A stretch of DNA of 64,000 bases from CAYJBH01 sp964368815. Lineage in GTDB: Bacteria > Bacillota > Clostridia > Oscillospirales > Ruminococcaceae. Positions 36,139 through 44,897 of this stretch are shown piece by piece. Numbering within the stretch: position 1 is the first letter of the stretch; every line of letters starts with the position of its first letter. The translations under genes were made by a program, and so were the position numbers. The notes under the pieces are model-generated. The model was not told where the DNA came from and made no database searches. It worked only from the letters and a program-made list of their open reading frames with translations. The stretch is taken from positions 1 to 64,000 of the forward strand of contig CAYJDA010000002.1 of the NCBI GenBank assembly GCA_964368815.1, read 5' to 3'.

Positions 36139-37248
36139 CTATGCAGCAGGTTCGGGCTCCGATTCAGCTGCAACTGTATTTTCTGAAGTTGGAGTTGACT
36201 CCGTTGTAGTTGCTGAATCGGCTGCAGCTACCGGATCGGTTGTAGTTGCAGTTGCCGGATCTATATAGTGAGGCGAACCGGGAAGATATGGGTTAGTATC
36301 GGTGTGAACAGTATGTGAAATCAGATAGTCTCTTATTTCGATATATCCACTTGGCGTAATATGAAATCCGTCCGGCTGTGCTATTTCGGCTCGAAGATAG
36401 CCTGATGAATCAGCAACAATTTCATGCAGGTCCAGATAGTGTACATTGCGTTCATTTGCAATAACGGCAAGCTTATCATTAAATCCGTTAATATAGCTAA
36501 CGCTGTATCTTGGGTCGGCAGAACGTGCTTCGGTTTGGGGAGGTATGCTCATTACATATTTAATTGCATTCGGCATCTTTGCATTTAACGTGTCGAACAG
36601 CATGGTAAATGAAGCCGCAAGCTGATCTTCACTCATCCAAACAAGATCGTTTACACCAATCAGTATATAGATTTTTGCAGGGCTATATGTTGCCATAAGG
36701 TCGATAGGGTTTATCTGAACCCCGTCCGGACCTGCTACGGTTTGGCTAACAAATCCGCTTGTAGACATGCTTTTATATGCCGCACTGTAGGAGTTGGGGA
36801 AGATCTGGTATGCTTCTACAAATCCTTGTGAAAGAGAATCTCCCATAAAAACAGCATCGTTAAAGTAGGACATATCTACCTTACCGTTTTCGGGTAACGA
36901 CAACATTTTGGCAGACTGTGCCTGTGCCGGTGTGAGATTAATGGTTCGGTCCACAACTTCCGGAATAACAAATTGTTCTATAATCTCAGAATCCCCTACA
37001 GGGGCAGAGGTGTCCTCCGGTTGGTCGGTAGATGGCGTAAGGGCACTTGGAGGTGTAAGCTCGGTTGTTTCGGCATGAAAGCCAGATTCGAAAAAGGTGA
37101 TAAAGGAGAAGGTGAAAATACCGGTAAAGACCACAAACATAATCGAGAGCAAACTACGTCGTCGTGCCTCGTTACGTCGCTGTATTGCCTTTAGCCTACG
37201 TATTTCGCTCAGCGGCCGAGGTTGACGGTGGTTATTGCTCTGCATCAT
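36139..37248 (-). CDS. Membrane-anchored SGNH/GDSL hydrolase
   Basis: A basic cytosolic start (MMQSNNHRQPRPL) is followed by one membrane helix near residues 35-55, a Thr/Pro-rich linker, and an extracellular SGNH domain. Block I is VFMGDSLSQGF near 135, GVND near 202, and the His/Asp block DGFHITPSGY near 305. The C-terminus is Ala/Thr/Pro-rich. A frame extends to 37302, but ATG 37248 has GGAG 7 bases upstream; it overlaps the DUF624 stop slightly. It probably deacetylates or acylates a surface glycan. Confidence 0.83.
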   Translation of the reverse strand: MMQSNNHRQPRPLSEIRRLKAIQRRNEARRRSLLSIMFVVFTGIFTFSFITFFESGFHAETTELTPPSALTPSTDQPEDTSAPVGDSEIIEQFVIPEVVDRTINLTPAQAQSAKMLSLPENGKVDMSYFNDAVFMGDSLSQGFVEAYQIFPNSYSAAYKSMSTSGFVSQTVAGPDGVQINPIDLMATYSPAKIYILIGVNDLVWMSEDQLAASFTMLFDTLNAKMPNAIKYVMSIPPQTEARSADPRYSVSYINGFNDKLAVIANERNVHYLDLHEIVADSSGYLRAEIAQPDGFHITPSGYIEIRDYLISHTVHTDTNPYLPGSPHYIDPATATTTDPVAAADSATTTESTPTSENTVAAESEPEPAA

Positions 37249-37993
37249 CGTTATTCTCCGAATACTCCTGAATATTTTCCGACTGCATTTCTTCCTCGGC
37301 AAGTTGTTTGTTGGTAATAAATACCTTTTCTATAACTGCCCAAACATTCATGTTTACCAACAAATTAGTGATAGAAAAATGATAAATCGGTAATAGTATG
37401 ATGGTTAGCGGGAAGAACCACAACACTAAAATCCAAAATGGAGCAGTGGTTACAAGGATTAGGGCCGAGCGAGGCAGAAATGCAATTGTTAATAATACCG
37501 AATTTTTAAGTTGAACTTTTAATGGAAGATCTACAACTGCTATTAGGGTAAACAAATAACAACTTGCCAATGTTATGAAGATACTTAAAACAACGGTAAA
37601 GCTGGTAAGGATAAAGTAGATCATTTCTCCGGTGGAGTTATGCCATCCGTAATATGTTAAAATTGAAAATCCGGACAAAAATAATAGTGCCATAACAATA
37701 AGTCCGGCAGGAAGTGCACGCTTAAAGTTTTCTTTAAAAGCAAGCTTATACTCATGGATTACATAACATGGCTTATCCCTAACTCTTTTAACCATAACAG
37801 CAGACAACGCAACTATGGCTGGACCTATGGTTACGATTGGGATACAGCAAAGCATAAAAACAAAGTTAAGCTTAACAAGATCACCAAAATCTCTTGCAAT
37901 AATTTCAAAAAATCGCTTAATTCCTTTTTTCTTGGGCTCATCCTTACGAACGCCCTTTCCTTCTCTTAAATAACCTGGTGTAAAAAAACCCAC
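37232..37993 (-). CDS. DUF624 (YesL-like) membrane protein
   Basis: 253 aa if started at GTG 37993 (VGFFTPGYLREGKGV), which has a strong AAAGGAGATAT site; a frame reaching to 38053 would run back into the flippase gene. Six hydrophobic helices are visible, with a cytosolic GIKRFFEIIARDFGDLVKLN start of the family. YesL-type proteins accompany sugar-uptake and surface loci; the role is unknown. The stop overlaps the start of the SGNH gene. Confidence 0.8.
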   Translation of the reverse strand: MGFFTPGYLREGKGVRKDEPKKKGIKRFFEIIARDFGDLVKLNFVFMLCCIPIVTIGPAIVALSAVMVKRVRDKPCYVIHEYKLAFKENFKRALPAGLIVMALLFLSGFSILTYYGWHNSTGEMIYFILTSFTVVLSIFITLASCYLFTLIAVVDLPLKVQLKNSVLLTIAFLPRSALILVTTAPFWILVLWFFPLTIILLPIYHFSITNLLVNMNVWAVIEKVFITNKQLAEEEMQSENIQEYSENNDDAEQ

Positions 37994-37994
37994 T

Positions 37995-39452
37995 TTACAT
38001 ATCTCCTTTAGCAGTTTTATTATTAAAAAGTCCTGATGCGAATGTACGGGCATCCTTTATCTCTCTTTTGTACCCACAACTAAACATTATAGCACAGATA
38101 ACGGCAAAAGTAAATTTAATCCAAAAATAATTTGTGAAAATTGTGCTAAATATTGCTAAGATAACTACCAATAAAAGGCTCATCGCGCTTCTTATTGGGT
38201 GCTCGATAGTTTTATATAATTTTTGAGCAATAACCGTTCTGAAAACAAACATGGCAATACCGGAAAGTGCAACGGAAAGTGAAGCGCCTATCATTCCAAA
38301 GGTCGGTGCAAGTAATAAGCTGAAAACAACAGTACCTACGAGTGATATGCCTATTCCAATTGTATCAAAAAGCGTTTTTCTTGAAATGGAAATACCGTAG
38401 ACAGTGGTTTCGCTTATAATTAAAAACAGAGGGCCTAACGAAAGTATGGGGAAAAGCTGCATACCAACTCGATATTCCTCTCCCAAAACCATAAATAAAA
38501 CATCTTCAAACATAACGATTAAAACAAAAAACAAAGCTGTTATAAGAACAATATAATCATGAACCTTCGATATCTCTTTTTGATTGGTTCGATAATTTGC
38601 GTATATAAATGCAGACCAATAGGTAGCGAACCCTGCTTGGATTACAGCAATTACATTGGAGAGCAGTATAACCATGGAGTAGATACCCTGCTCGGCACTT
38701 CCGAACAGGCTTCCGATATATGCCTTGGAAAAAAGTGAGGTAAGCCAAAGCATCACCGGTGTCGGTGCAAGTGCGAGGCCATACGGCAACAGCTCGGCAA
38801 GGTTGTTTTTTTGCATAGCTTTTTTATCGGGAAATGGCTTATCCTTTCTTAACAGTGCGAACATGACGGCAAAAACAGCCAGGCCTATTGTAAAGAAAAG
38901 AATAGACATTTCAAAGGTCGGCTGCACAAGAGTTCCCAAAACGAAAAAAAATCTTGAAAAAAATTGCATGCCGATACTTTCGGCGGTGTAGAGTTTTAAA
39001 TTGCCTTCCATACGATATGCAATATTGTAGTATCTGGCAAGCATTAACAAAAAGGCATTTATAAACAAAAGCGGTGTAACATAGCTTGGCATAATCCCGC
39101 TAAAGAACAAGGAGGTTAAAAGGTCGCTAAAAAAAGTTGATGCAATAATACCAAAAATTATTAGGGTGCTACCCGATATAAATAAACATACAGTAAATAA
39201 CCTTTTTGCACCCATACCATTTGGGGGCTCGTTAAAAAAACGAATAAATGCCTGGTCTAATCCAAGAACAGCGGTATTCATAATAAGTGTTGCAGCGGAT
39301 ATAAATATGTCCACCGGTCCAAACACTTCGGGTGGCATTAAGTAGGTCGTCAGCAGTACCGACAGGCCGTAAATAATAAAGTTAATATATGTTGCAACGG
39401 AGTAAGAGAGCGCTGAGCGCAGAAAACCGGCAACCGAAAAACCTTTCTGCAT
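37995..39452 (-). CDS. Polysaccharide flippase (Wzx/MOP superfamily)
   Basis: 485 aa with about twelve to fourteen membrane helices, beginning with ALSYSVATYINFIIYGLSVLL. The family's GPVDIFISAATLIMNTAVLGLDQAFIRFF segment is near residue 45. It probably moves a lipid-linked oligosaccharide repeat across the membrane. It lies 3 bases from the GT-B-like gene and is co-directional with the MBOAT/SGNH genes, so it belongs to one surface glycopolymer pathway. Confidence 0.88.
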   Translation of the reverse strand: MQKGFSVAGFLRSALSYSVATYINFIIYGLSVLLTTYLMPPEVFGPVDIFISAATLIMNTAVLGLDQAFIRFFNEPPNGMGAKRLFTVCLFISGSTLIIFGIIASTFFSDLLTSLFFSGIMPSYVTPLLFINAFLLMLARYYNIAYRMEGNLKLYTAESIGMQFFSRFFFVLGTLVQPTFEMSILFFTIGLAVFAVMFALLRKDKPFPDKKAMQKNNLAELLPYGLALAPTPVMLWLTSLFSKAYIGSLFGSAEQGIYSMVILLSNVIAVIQAGFATYWSAFIYANYRTNQKEISKVHDYIVLITALFFVLIVMFEDVLFMVLGEEYRVGMQLFPILSLGPLFLIISETTVYGISISRKTLFDTIGIGISLVGTVVFSLLLAPTFGMIGASLSVALSGIAMFVFRTVIAQKLYKTIEHPIRSAMSLLLVVILAIFSTIFTNYFWIKFTFAVICAIMFSCGYKREIKDARTFASGLFNNKTAKGDM

Positions 39453-39455
39453 CGG

Positions 39456-40778
39456 CTATCTACCCCCGATCTTATTCACGAAATACTCCGCTTTTTTTCT
39501 CATGGCTAGTGCCTGTTCTTTAGAAACATTACCCTTTTCGATATATCCATAAATTCTTCCTGCAAATTCGGCAAAACCCGGGATAAACTTCAATTTTGAG
39601 GGGTTAAATTTAACAGCATAGAAGATATGTATGCCGATAAGTGCACAGAACTTAAGTATATTAAACCTCGGCTTATACCCATCGCCAAAAATATTCCCTC
39701 TTGGTTCTTCCTTGTGAATACGTTCTAAAAGGTCGGTCATTCTCAGGTAGGCGGCCCTATCTGTAACGCTGTAAAAACTTTTTAAAAATTCCTCGTTAAA
39801 AGGATATATATCCTCTGTTGAGGTAACATCCCTTAAAAAGTCATCAAGTTTGGTAATATAGTCTGCCTGTTCATAAATAACAGGGTCGTATTCCGCTTCG
39901 ATAGGATACGGGCGAATTATGCCACAGCCTTTACCGGCAAAATACACCTCCGCAAGTGCGGTAGACATCCAGTTATAAACCCTGTCGGACACTACTACCC
40001 ATTGCTTAACCGAGTGATCCGAAATAACATGAAAATTTAAATATTTTTTTTGCATCTCGTTAAGACGACTGCATTTCCACTCGCTCGGGTGAGGGCGGTA
40101 AACTATACTTATGTTGCTATGTTTTGTTAGAGCATCACAGAACCAATCGAGGGTGGTTTGCATAGATTTTTTGTTGGTATCTCTAAAACCTTTAAAATCG
40201 AGTCCGGCCATGGCGCTGAGCTCTTCTACCTCCTTGTCATCCATATTAGCATATCCAAAGGATGAAATATAGAGAATCACGCGATGGGTAGCATCGATAT
40301 TATATTTTTTACATATCTCTTCACGGCTCATATAATATCCGTCAAACTCGGGGCGTAAAAAATCGAGCTGAATAGCGCCGGTTATTTCTAAGCTCTTTTC
40401 CGGAACCCCCTCCGACATTAAGCGTAACTTAGTTGCCTCTCCCCAGCAGGTTTGAGTAGCATATTGAGCATTTTCAAGACAATTAAAAAACGGACTTTGT
40501 TCCTGCTCTCTCGAGAGTATTTGCTCCCAGTGTAGATTAACCACACGATTTAGTCTGCCAACGTTATTAAAAACATGGCTGTTTATGGATTCATTGTTAT
40601 ACATACAGGATGTTACAATAACCCTTGGTTTGCAGCAGAAAAAATGTTTTATTTTTTTGCGATCTAAAAGCTGTTTAATTTCAACGCTGTAGCCACGGCG
40701 TTTAAGTTCTGCCTCTAAAAGCAAAATGCATTCGTACTCCCTAACAGGGTGTTCGTAAAGTATTAAAAAGTCTAACAA
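39456..40778 (-). CDS. GT-B-like surface carbohydrate transferase
   Basis: A 440-aa protein that resembles GT-B transferases and CDP-glycerol glycerophosphotransferases. The clearest motif is SIVYRPHPSEWK near residue 230, followed by HVISDHSVKQWVVVSDRVYNWMSTALAE, typical of a donor-binding half. The C-terminus has a hydrophobic stretch near 375-395. Sugar or polyol-phosphate donor cannot be assigned. It sits in the cluster between the flippase and the SGNH/MBOAT pair. Confidence 0.75.
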   Translation of the reverse strand: MLDFLILYEHPVREYECILLLEAELKRRGYSVEIKQLLDRKKIKHFFCCKPRVIVTSCMYNNESINSHVFNNVGRLNRVVNLHWEQILSREQEQSPFFNCLENAQYATQTCWGEATKLRLMSEGVPEKSLEITGAIQLDFLRPEFDGYYMSREEICKKYNIDATHRVILYISSFGYANMDDKEVEELSAMAGLDFKGFRDTNKKSMQTTLDWFCDALTKHSNISIVYRPHPSEWKCSRLNEMQKKYLNFHVISDHSVKQWVVVSDRVYNWMSTALAEVYFAGKGCGIIRPYPIEAEYDPVIYEQADYITKLDDFLRDVTSTEDIYPFNEEFLKSFYSVTDRAAYLRMTDLLERIHKEEPRGNIFGDGYKPRFNILKFCALIGIHIFYAVKFNPSKLKFIPGFAEFAGRIYGYIEKGNVSKEQALAMRKKAEYFVNKIGGR

Positions 40779-40781
40779 TTA

Positions 40782-41723
40782 CTACCTCACTACGGTTAAA
40801 TCCTCGGCAAACAATCTTTGGGTAAACTCCGGTAAACCGGTAACCGGATCAAGATGAAATCCGTCGTAATACAAATCCTGGTCATACTCAACAAGCTTGT
40901 TCTGCTCATAGTCCAGAACCGGTATTCCCTCCTGCTCAAGGCGACTTAAAACCTCCTGCATTTCGACATCAATTCCTAAAGGTTCTATAGCATATTCTGT
41001 TATAGATTCATGTGCCGGAGGTAGTACAACGGTGAAGTTTATTCCGAGTTCTGCACACTCTTTTGCTATTGCTATCACTCTATCTACGGCCGCATGGTTT
41101 AAAGTATATCCTTCACTCTCGTTCTTAATCAGCTCGGCATAACTCATAAGGTTTTGACGATAGGGAAGAGGATCGCCCTGTTCATCAACATAATCCTCGG
41201 GCTCCCAAACACCCTGTTCCATCGAGACGCCGGAACGCTCACCTCTTAAATTTAGTCTTATCTCGTTTAACATTTCAAGGTTATAATCAAAATTTGTCAT
41301 ATATGCCAGTGGGTTACTAACCACCTTTTCGATCTGGTCGGTTCTGTCCTTATAGTAGGAGGTATTAAGGGTGTAAAACGATAAACTCAACACAACGTTT
41401 TTAAGCTCGGGATTATTTTCTCTTGCATATTCATAGAGATCCATTGCCTCGGTAACCGACGCGCCTCCAAAACTAAGATTTGCATATCTCTCCTGGGCTA
41501 TATCCTCAACAAGCTCCATGTCGAGATGTGCAAGCCGCGAGTCTCCAACAATTATACTATCTGCAGGATTTTGCAGATAAGCTCTTGTTCGATAAATTAC
41601 GCTGTTGGTATTTGCAGTTTCCTTTAAGCCAAAATAGTTGTAAGGCTCAAAGATAAAAAATACAACAAAATAACCTATCACAGGTAACAAAATCAATGCT
41701 ATTTTAAAAATCAGTTTTTTCAT
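40782..41723 (-). CDS. DltD/AlgX-like SGNH protein, MBOAT partner
   Basis: 313 aa with one N-terminal membrane helix (about residues 5-27) and an outside SGNH-like domain. Block I reads SIIVGDSRLAHL near 57, and the final block YYDGFHLDPVTG near 290 supplies Asp and His. Proteins of this sort often pair with MBOAT acyltransferases to finish acyl transfer to a polymer outside the cell. It lies 3 bases from the MBOAT gene. Confidence 0.82.
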   Translation of the reverse strand: MKKLIFKIALILLPVIGYFVVFFIFEPYNYFGLKETANTNSVIYRTRAYLQNPADSIIVGDSRLAHLDMELVEDIAQERYANLSFGGASVTEAMDLYEYARENNPELKNVVLSLSFYTLNTSYYKDRTDQIEKVVSNPLAYMTNFDYNLEMLNEIRLNLRGERSGVSMEQGVWEPEDYVDEQGDPLPYRQNLMSYAELIKNESEGYTLNHAAVDRVIAIAKECAELGINFTVVLPPAHESITEYAIEPLGIDVEMQEVLSRLEQEGIPVLDYEQNKLVEYDQDLYYDGFHLDPVTGLPEFTQRLFAEDLTVVR

Positions 41724-41726
41724 ATA

Positions 41727-43172
41727 CTAAAATCCTGCATAGAAAAAGTTTGCAGTGCTACCATATCCACCGTTATTAAGCAAAAATCCTGCAAGGCAAA
41801 ACCCTATAAACACATAGTAAATAATCCAACGGTACCGAAGGTTACAGATTAGCTCACTCTCGCTTTGGTTGGTTTTAAAGCAGGCATGATCTATTATGAT
41901 AACTAACGCTAACGCCAAGAAGCAGAAAAGCAGGTATGCCGAGGCTATCAACGGATCGGCATTAAAGGTTGTGGCAGCGGTAAAATAGCTGTTAAAGTTA
42001 AAGTCGAAAATGCTAAATATTCGTTTAAAAACCGAAACAGCCTGTCCGATATCGGAGGCTCTAAAAAACACAAGGCTAGCCGAAAACAGCAAAAATACAA
42101 CACAACGCTTTAGATAAAGTTTAATTGCCGATTGCTTTTTCTTTGGTTTGCGATAATGGTTGTGTAAAAGCTCTTCTGAGATTCTAAACACTGCTTGAAG
42201 TATTCCCCAGATAAGAAACGTGATGCCGGCACCATGCCAAACTCCGGAAATAACAAATAAAATTAAAATACTGCTATACAAAGGCAAGCCGTTAAAAAAC
42301 TTTCCTATCACAGGGACCTTAGATAAGGGACGATGCCATATTAGAGGGGTGAAAATATAATCCTGCAACCATTTTGAAAGGGAAATATGCCACCGTTGCC
42401 AAAAACCGGAAAAGTTTGTGCTGTAGAATGGTTGTTTAAAGTTTGGTGCAAGAGTTATTCCAAACAGCTGCGCCGACCCTCTCGCAATATCGGTATATCC
42501 CGAAAAATCGAAATAAAGTTGAAGCGTAAACAGCAGTGTTGCCACAAATAAAACGGCACCGCCCGTCGTCTCGTCGGAAAATATCGGGGATATAATATTG
42601 CCGAGTGGTATCGAGACGCAAAGTTTTTTAATAAACCCAACCGATAAAATAAAAATGCCTTCTGTTGTTTTTTGATAGTTGAATTTTAGCGGCTGTGATA
42701 GCTGGGGCAGTAGCGTGTCGGTGCGGGATATAGGGCCCGCCGAAAGCTGTGCAAAAAAACCGATAAATAGAGAATAACGAAGAATATTTTTTTCCGGCTT
42801 TACTGCGCCGGTAGCCACGTCAACAAGATAGCCTATGGTAGCAAAGGTATAGTAGCTGATGCCAACGGGCATTATTAAGGATGCCGACGGCATAAACAGA
42901 TAGCTGTATTTATAAAGGCAAAGCACAGATACCGCAAGTAATACCGTCACGGTTAGAACACCCGCTACACGCCCCTTTGTCATTGCGATGCCGCCGAGAT
43001 ATCCAACTGCAATATAGCCGGGCAACACATAAAACAGAGAAGGCTCGAACATTATATAAAATGCAAGGCTAACCGCAACGAGGTATCCACAGCGAAACTT
43101 TACCGGAAGAATATAGTAAAAAGCCGCGGCAAGCGGCAAAAATATAAGATATGAGGTTGACAAAAAATTCAT
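41727..43172 (-). CDS. MBOAT-family O-acyltransferase (AlgI/DltB-like)
   Basis: Membrane protein of 481 aa with about eleven helices. Family motifs are present: FSGFWQRWHISLSKWLQDYIFTPL near residue 240, and the catalytic histidine in ISGVWHGAGITFLIWG near 310. It probably passes acetyl or alanyl groups from the cytosol to a wall polymer, with the SGNH protein next to it. No dltA or dltC is present, so acetylation is more likely than D-alanylation. It is the first gene of the cluster; a TATAAT-like box lies in the 81-base leader. Confidence 0.9.
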   Translation of the reverse strand: MNFLSTSYLIFLPLAAAFYYILPVKFRCGYLVAVSLAFYIMFEPSLFYVLPGYIAVGYLGGIAMTKGRVAGVLTVTVLLAVSVLCLYKYSYLFMPSASLIMPVGISYYTFATIGYLVDVATGAVKPEKNILRYSLFIGFFAQLSAGPISRTDTLLPQLSQPLKFNYQKTTEGIFILSVGFIKKLCVSIPLGNIISPIFSDETTGGAVLFVATLLFTLQLYFDFSGYTDIARGSAQLFGITLAPNFKQPFYSTNFSGFWQRWHISLSKWLQDYIFTPLIWHRPLSKVPVIGKFFNGLPLYSSILILFVISGVWHGAGITFLIWGILQAVFRISEELLHNHYRKPKKKQSAIKLYLKRCVVFLLFSASLVFFRASDIGQAVSVFKRIFSIFDFNFNSYFTAATTFNADPLIASAYLLFCFLALALVIIIDHACFKTNQSESELICNLRYRWIIYYVFIGFCLAGFLLNNGGYGSTANFFYAGF

Positions 43173-43253
43173 ATAAGCTTAGTTTTTCCTTAGTAAATAT
43201 ATTGAAAAATCATTATATCGACAAAATATAATCAGATAGCTGACCATAAATAG

Positions 43254-44879
43254 CTATAATTTACGGGTATTAATCTCAATTTCATTATTGCTGATATACT
43301 CCCTCATGTTAGACAAAAATGGCGGCGCCATGGATAGAGTTTCTATCGAGAGCTCCATATATCTCATTGCTATTTCGGGCAAAGAAGCAGATTCGCCACA
43401 GATTGATACAGGAATTTTTTCCTTTTTTGCCGCCCTAATTGTCATGTCGATGAGACGCAAAATAGCCGATGAGGCTGTAAGAAAATAGCTGTCTACCAAA
43501 GTGTTTTCACGGTCGGCGGCATGGGTATACTGCGTAAGATCGTTAGTGCCTATGCTAAAGAAATCAGCATTTTTTGCAAGTTCGGGCGCACAGAGTGCAG
43601 CAGCAGGCGTCTCAATCATTGCTCCAAACTTAACATCCTTAGAGTATGATTTTTTCTCTTTATCCAGGTCATATTTAACCTTTGCCACAATCTCCATAGC
43701 CTCGTTAAAATCGCTTACCGTGGCTATCATAGGGAACATTACCGAAACGGTTCCATGCACTGAGGCTTGAAGAATAGCGGAAAGTTGGTCCTGAAACATA
43801 TCTCGGCGCAGTAACGACAAACGAATACCCCTAACTCCCAAGGCGGGATTAGGCTCGTCGGATATGGAGATACTGCGAACAAATTTATCAGCACCTATGT
43901 CCATGGTTCGCACAGTTATAGGAAAGCCGTTTGCGGCCTTTATGCAATTTTTATAAAACTCATACTGCTCCTCCACGGTAGGAATTGCTTTTCCCATATA
44001 AAGGCACTCACTGCGTAGTAACCCCACGCCGGTAGCACCCATGGTTAGGGCGGTGGAAATGTCCTCCGGGGAAGTGCAGTTTGCATAAAGATTGATATTA
44101 ATGTTATTTTTCGAAACGGCAGGTTTTTGTGGTGCATCATGAATTTTTTGCTTTTCACGAACCAATTTATGCATTCGGTGGGCAAATCTAGTTTTTACAC
44201 CGTCGCTTGGGTAAAGAAAAATTTCACCGGTGTTGCCGTCAACCGCTATCTGATCTCCGTCCTTTAGCTCTTCAATATTGATAGGAACTCGAACTATAGC
44301 GGGGATACCCATTGTTCGTGCAATAATTGAGGCATGTCCCTGCTTTGATCCTTTAACGGTTACAATGGCAAGAAGCATACTGCGGTCGATGGTAACCATA
44401 TCACTTGGGGTTAGCTCCTCCGCAACAACAATACAAGGACTTTTTAGCGATAGCCTTTCACGTGGTGCATCGTCTAAAATATCTACAACACGTCTGCAGG
44501 CATCCCGTATGTCTACCGAACGCTCGCTAAAGTACTCGTCTCCTATGCTCTGCATCTTTTTTTCGAATATTCCCGAAGCTCGCTCTACCGAGGCAGCAGC
44601 ACCTGCACCCGCCTCAATATAGCTGTAAACTTCCTTTAAAAAGCCGCTGTCTGAGAGTATTGCAACCTGGAACTCTATGATATCTCTGTCATCGTCGTGC
44701 GCTTGCTCCTTTAACATAAGAAGCTCATCCTTTGCAAGAAGGTTTGCGGCATCAAAACGCTGTTTCTCCTGCGAAGGCTCCTTCATCTGTCTCATGATGG
44801 AGGTTCTGGCTCGTTCCGGTATACGAATACTACCAATTGCAATGCCGGATGCGGCAGAAATTCCGGTTAATATTTGCAT
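43254..44879 (-). CDS. ptsI: PTS enzyme I (phosphoenolpyruvate-protein phosphotransferase)
   Basis: Transfers phosphate from PEP to HPr. 541 aa. The N-terminal HPr-binding and phosphohistidine domain has GSKQGHASIIARTMGIPAI near residue 185 with the active His. The PEP-binding domain has FFSIGTNDLTQYTHAADREN near 440 and the active Cys in SICGESASLP near 490. The His lies in a KQGHAS context rather than the usual GGxTSH, a mild variation. No ptsH or sugar-specific EII lies in the window. It is 18 bases from smc and co-directional. Confidence 0.94.
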   Translation of the reverse strand: MQILTGISAASGIAIGSIRIPERARTSIMRQMKEPSQEKQRFDAANLLAKDELLMLKEQAHDDDRDIIEFQVAILSDSGFLKEVYSYIEAGAGAAASVERASGIFEKKMQSIGDEYFSERSVDIRDACRRVVDILDDAPRERLSLKSPCIVVAEELTPSDMVTIDRSMLLAIVTVKGSKQGHASIIARTMGIPAIVRVPINIEELKDGDQIAVDGNTGEIFLYPSDGVKTRFAHRMHKLVREKQKIHDAPQKPAVSKNNININLYANCTSPEDISTALTMGATGVGLLRSECLYMGKAIPTVEEQYEFYKNCIKAANGFPITVRTMDIGADKFVRSISISDEPNPALGVRGIRLSLLRRDMFQDQLSAILQASVHGTVSVMFPMIATVSDFNEAMEIVAKVKYDLDKEKKSYSKDVKFGAMIETPAAALCAPELAKNADFFSIGTNDLTQYTHAADRENTLVDSYFLTASSAILRLIDMTIRAAKKEKIPVSICGESASLPEIAMRYMELSIETLSMAPPFLSNMREYISNNEIEINTRKL

Positions 44880-44897
44880 CGTTACCTCCTTACCTGG

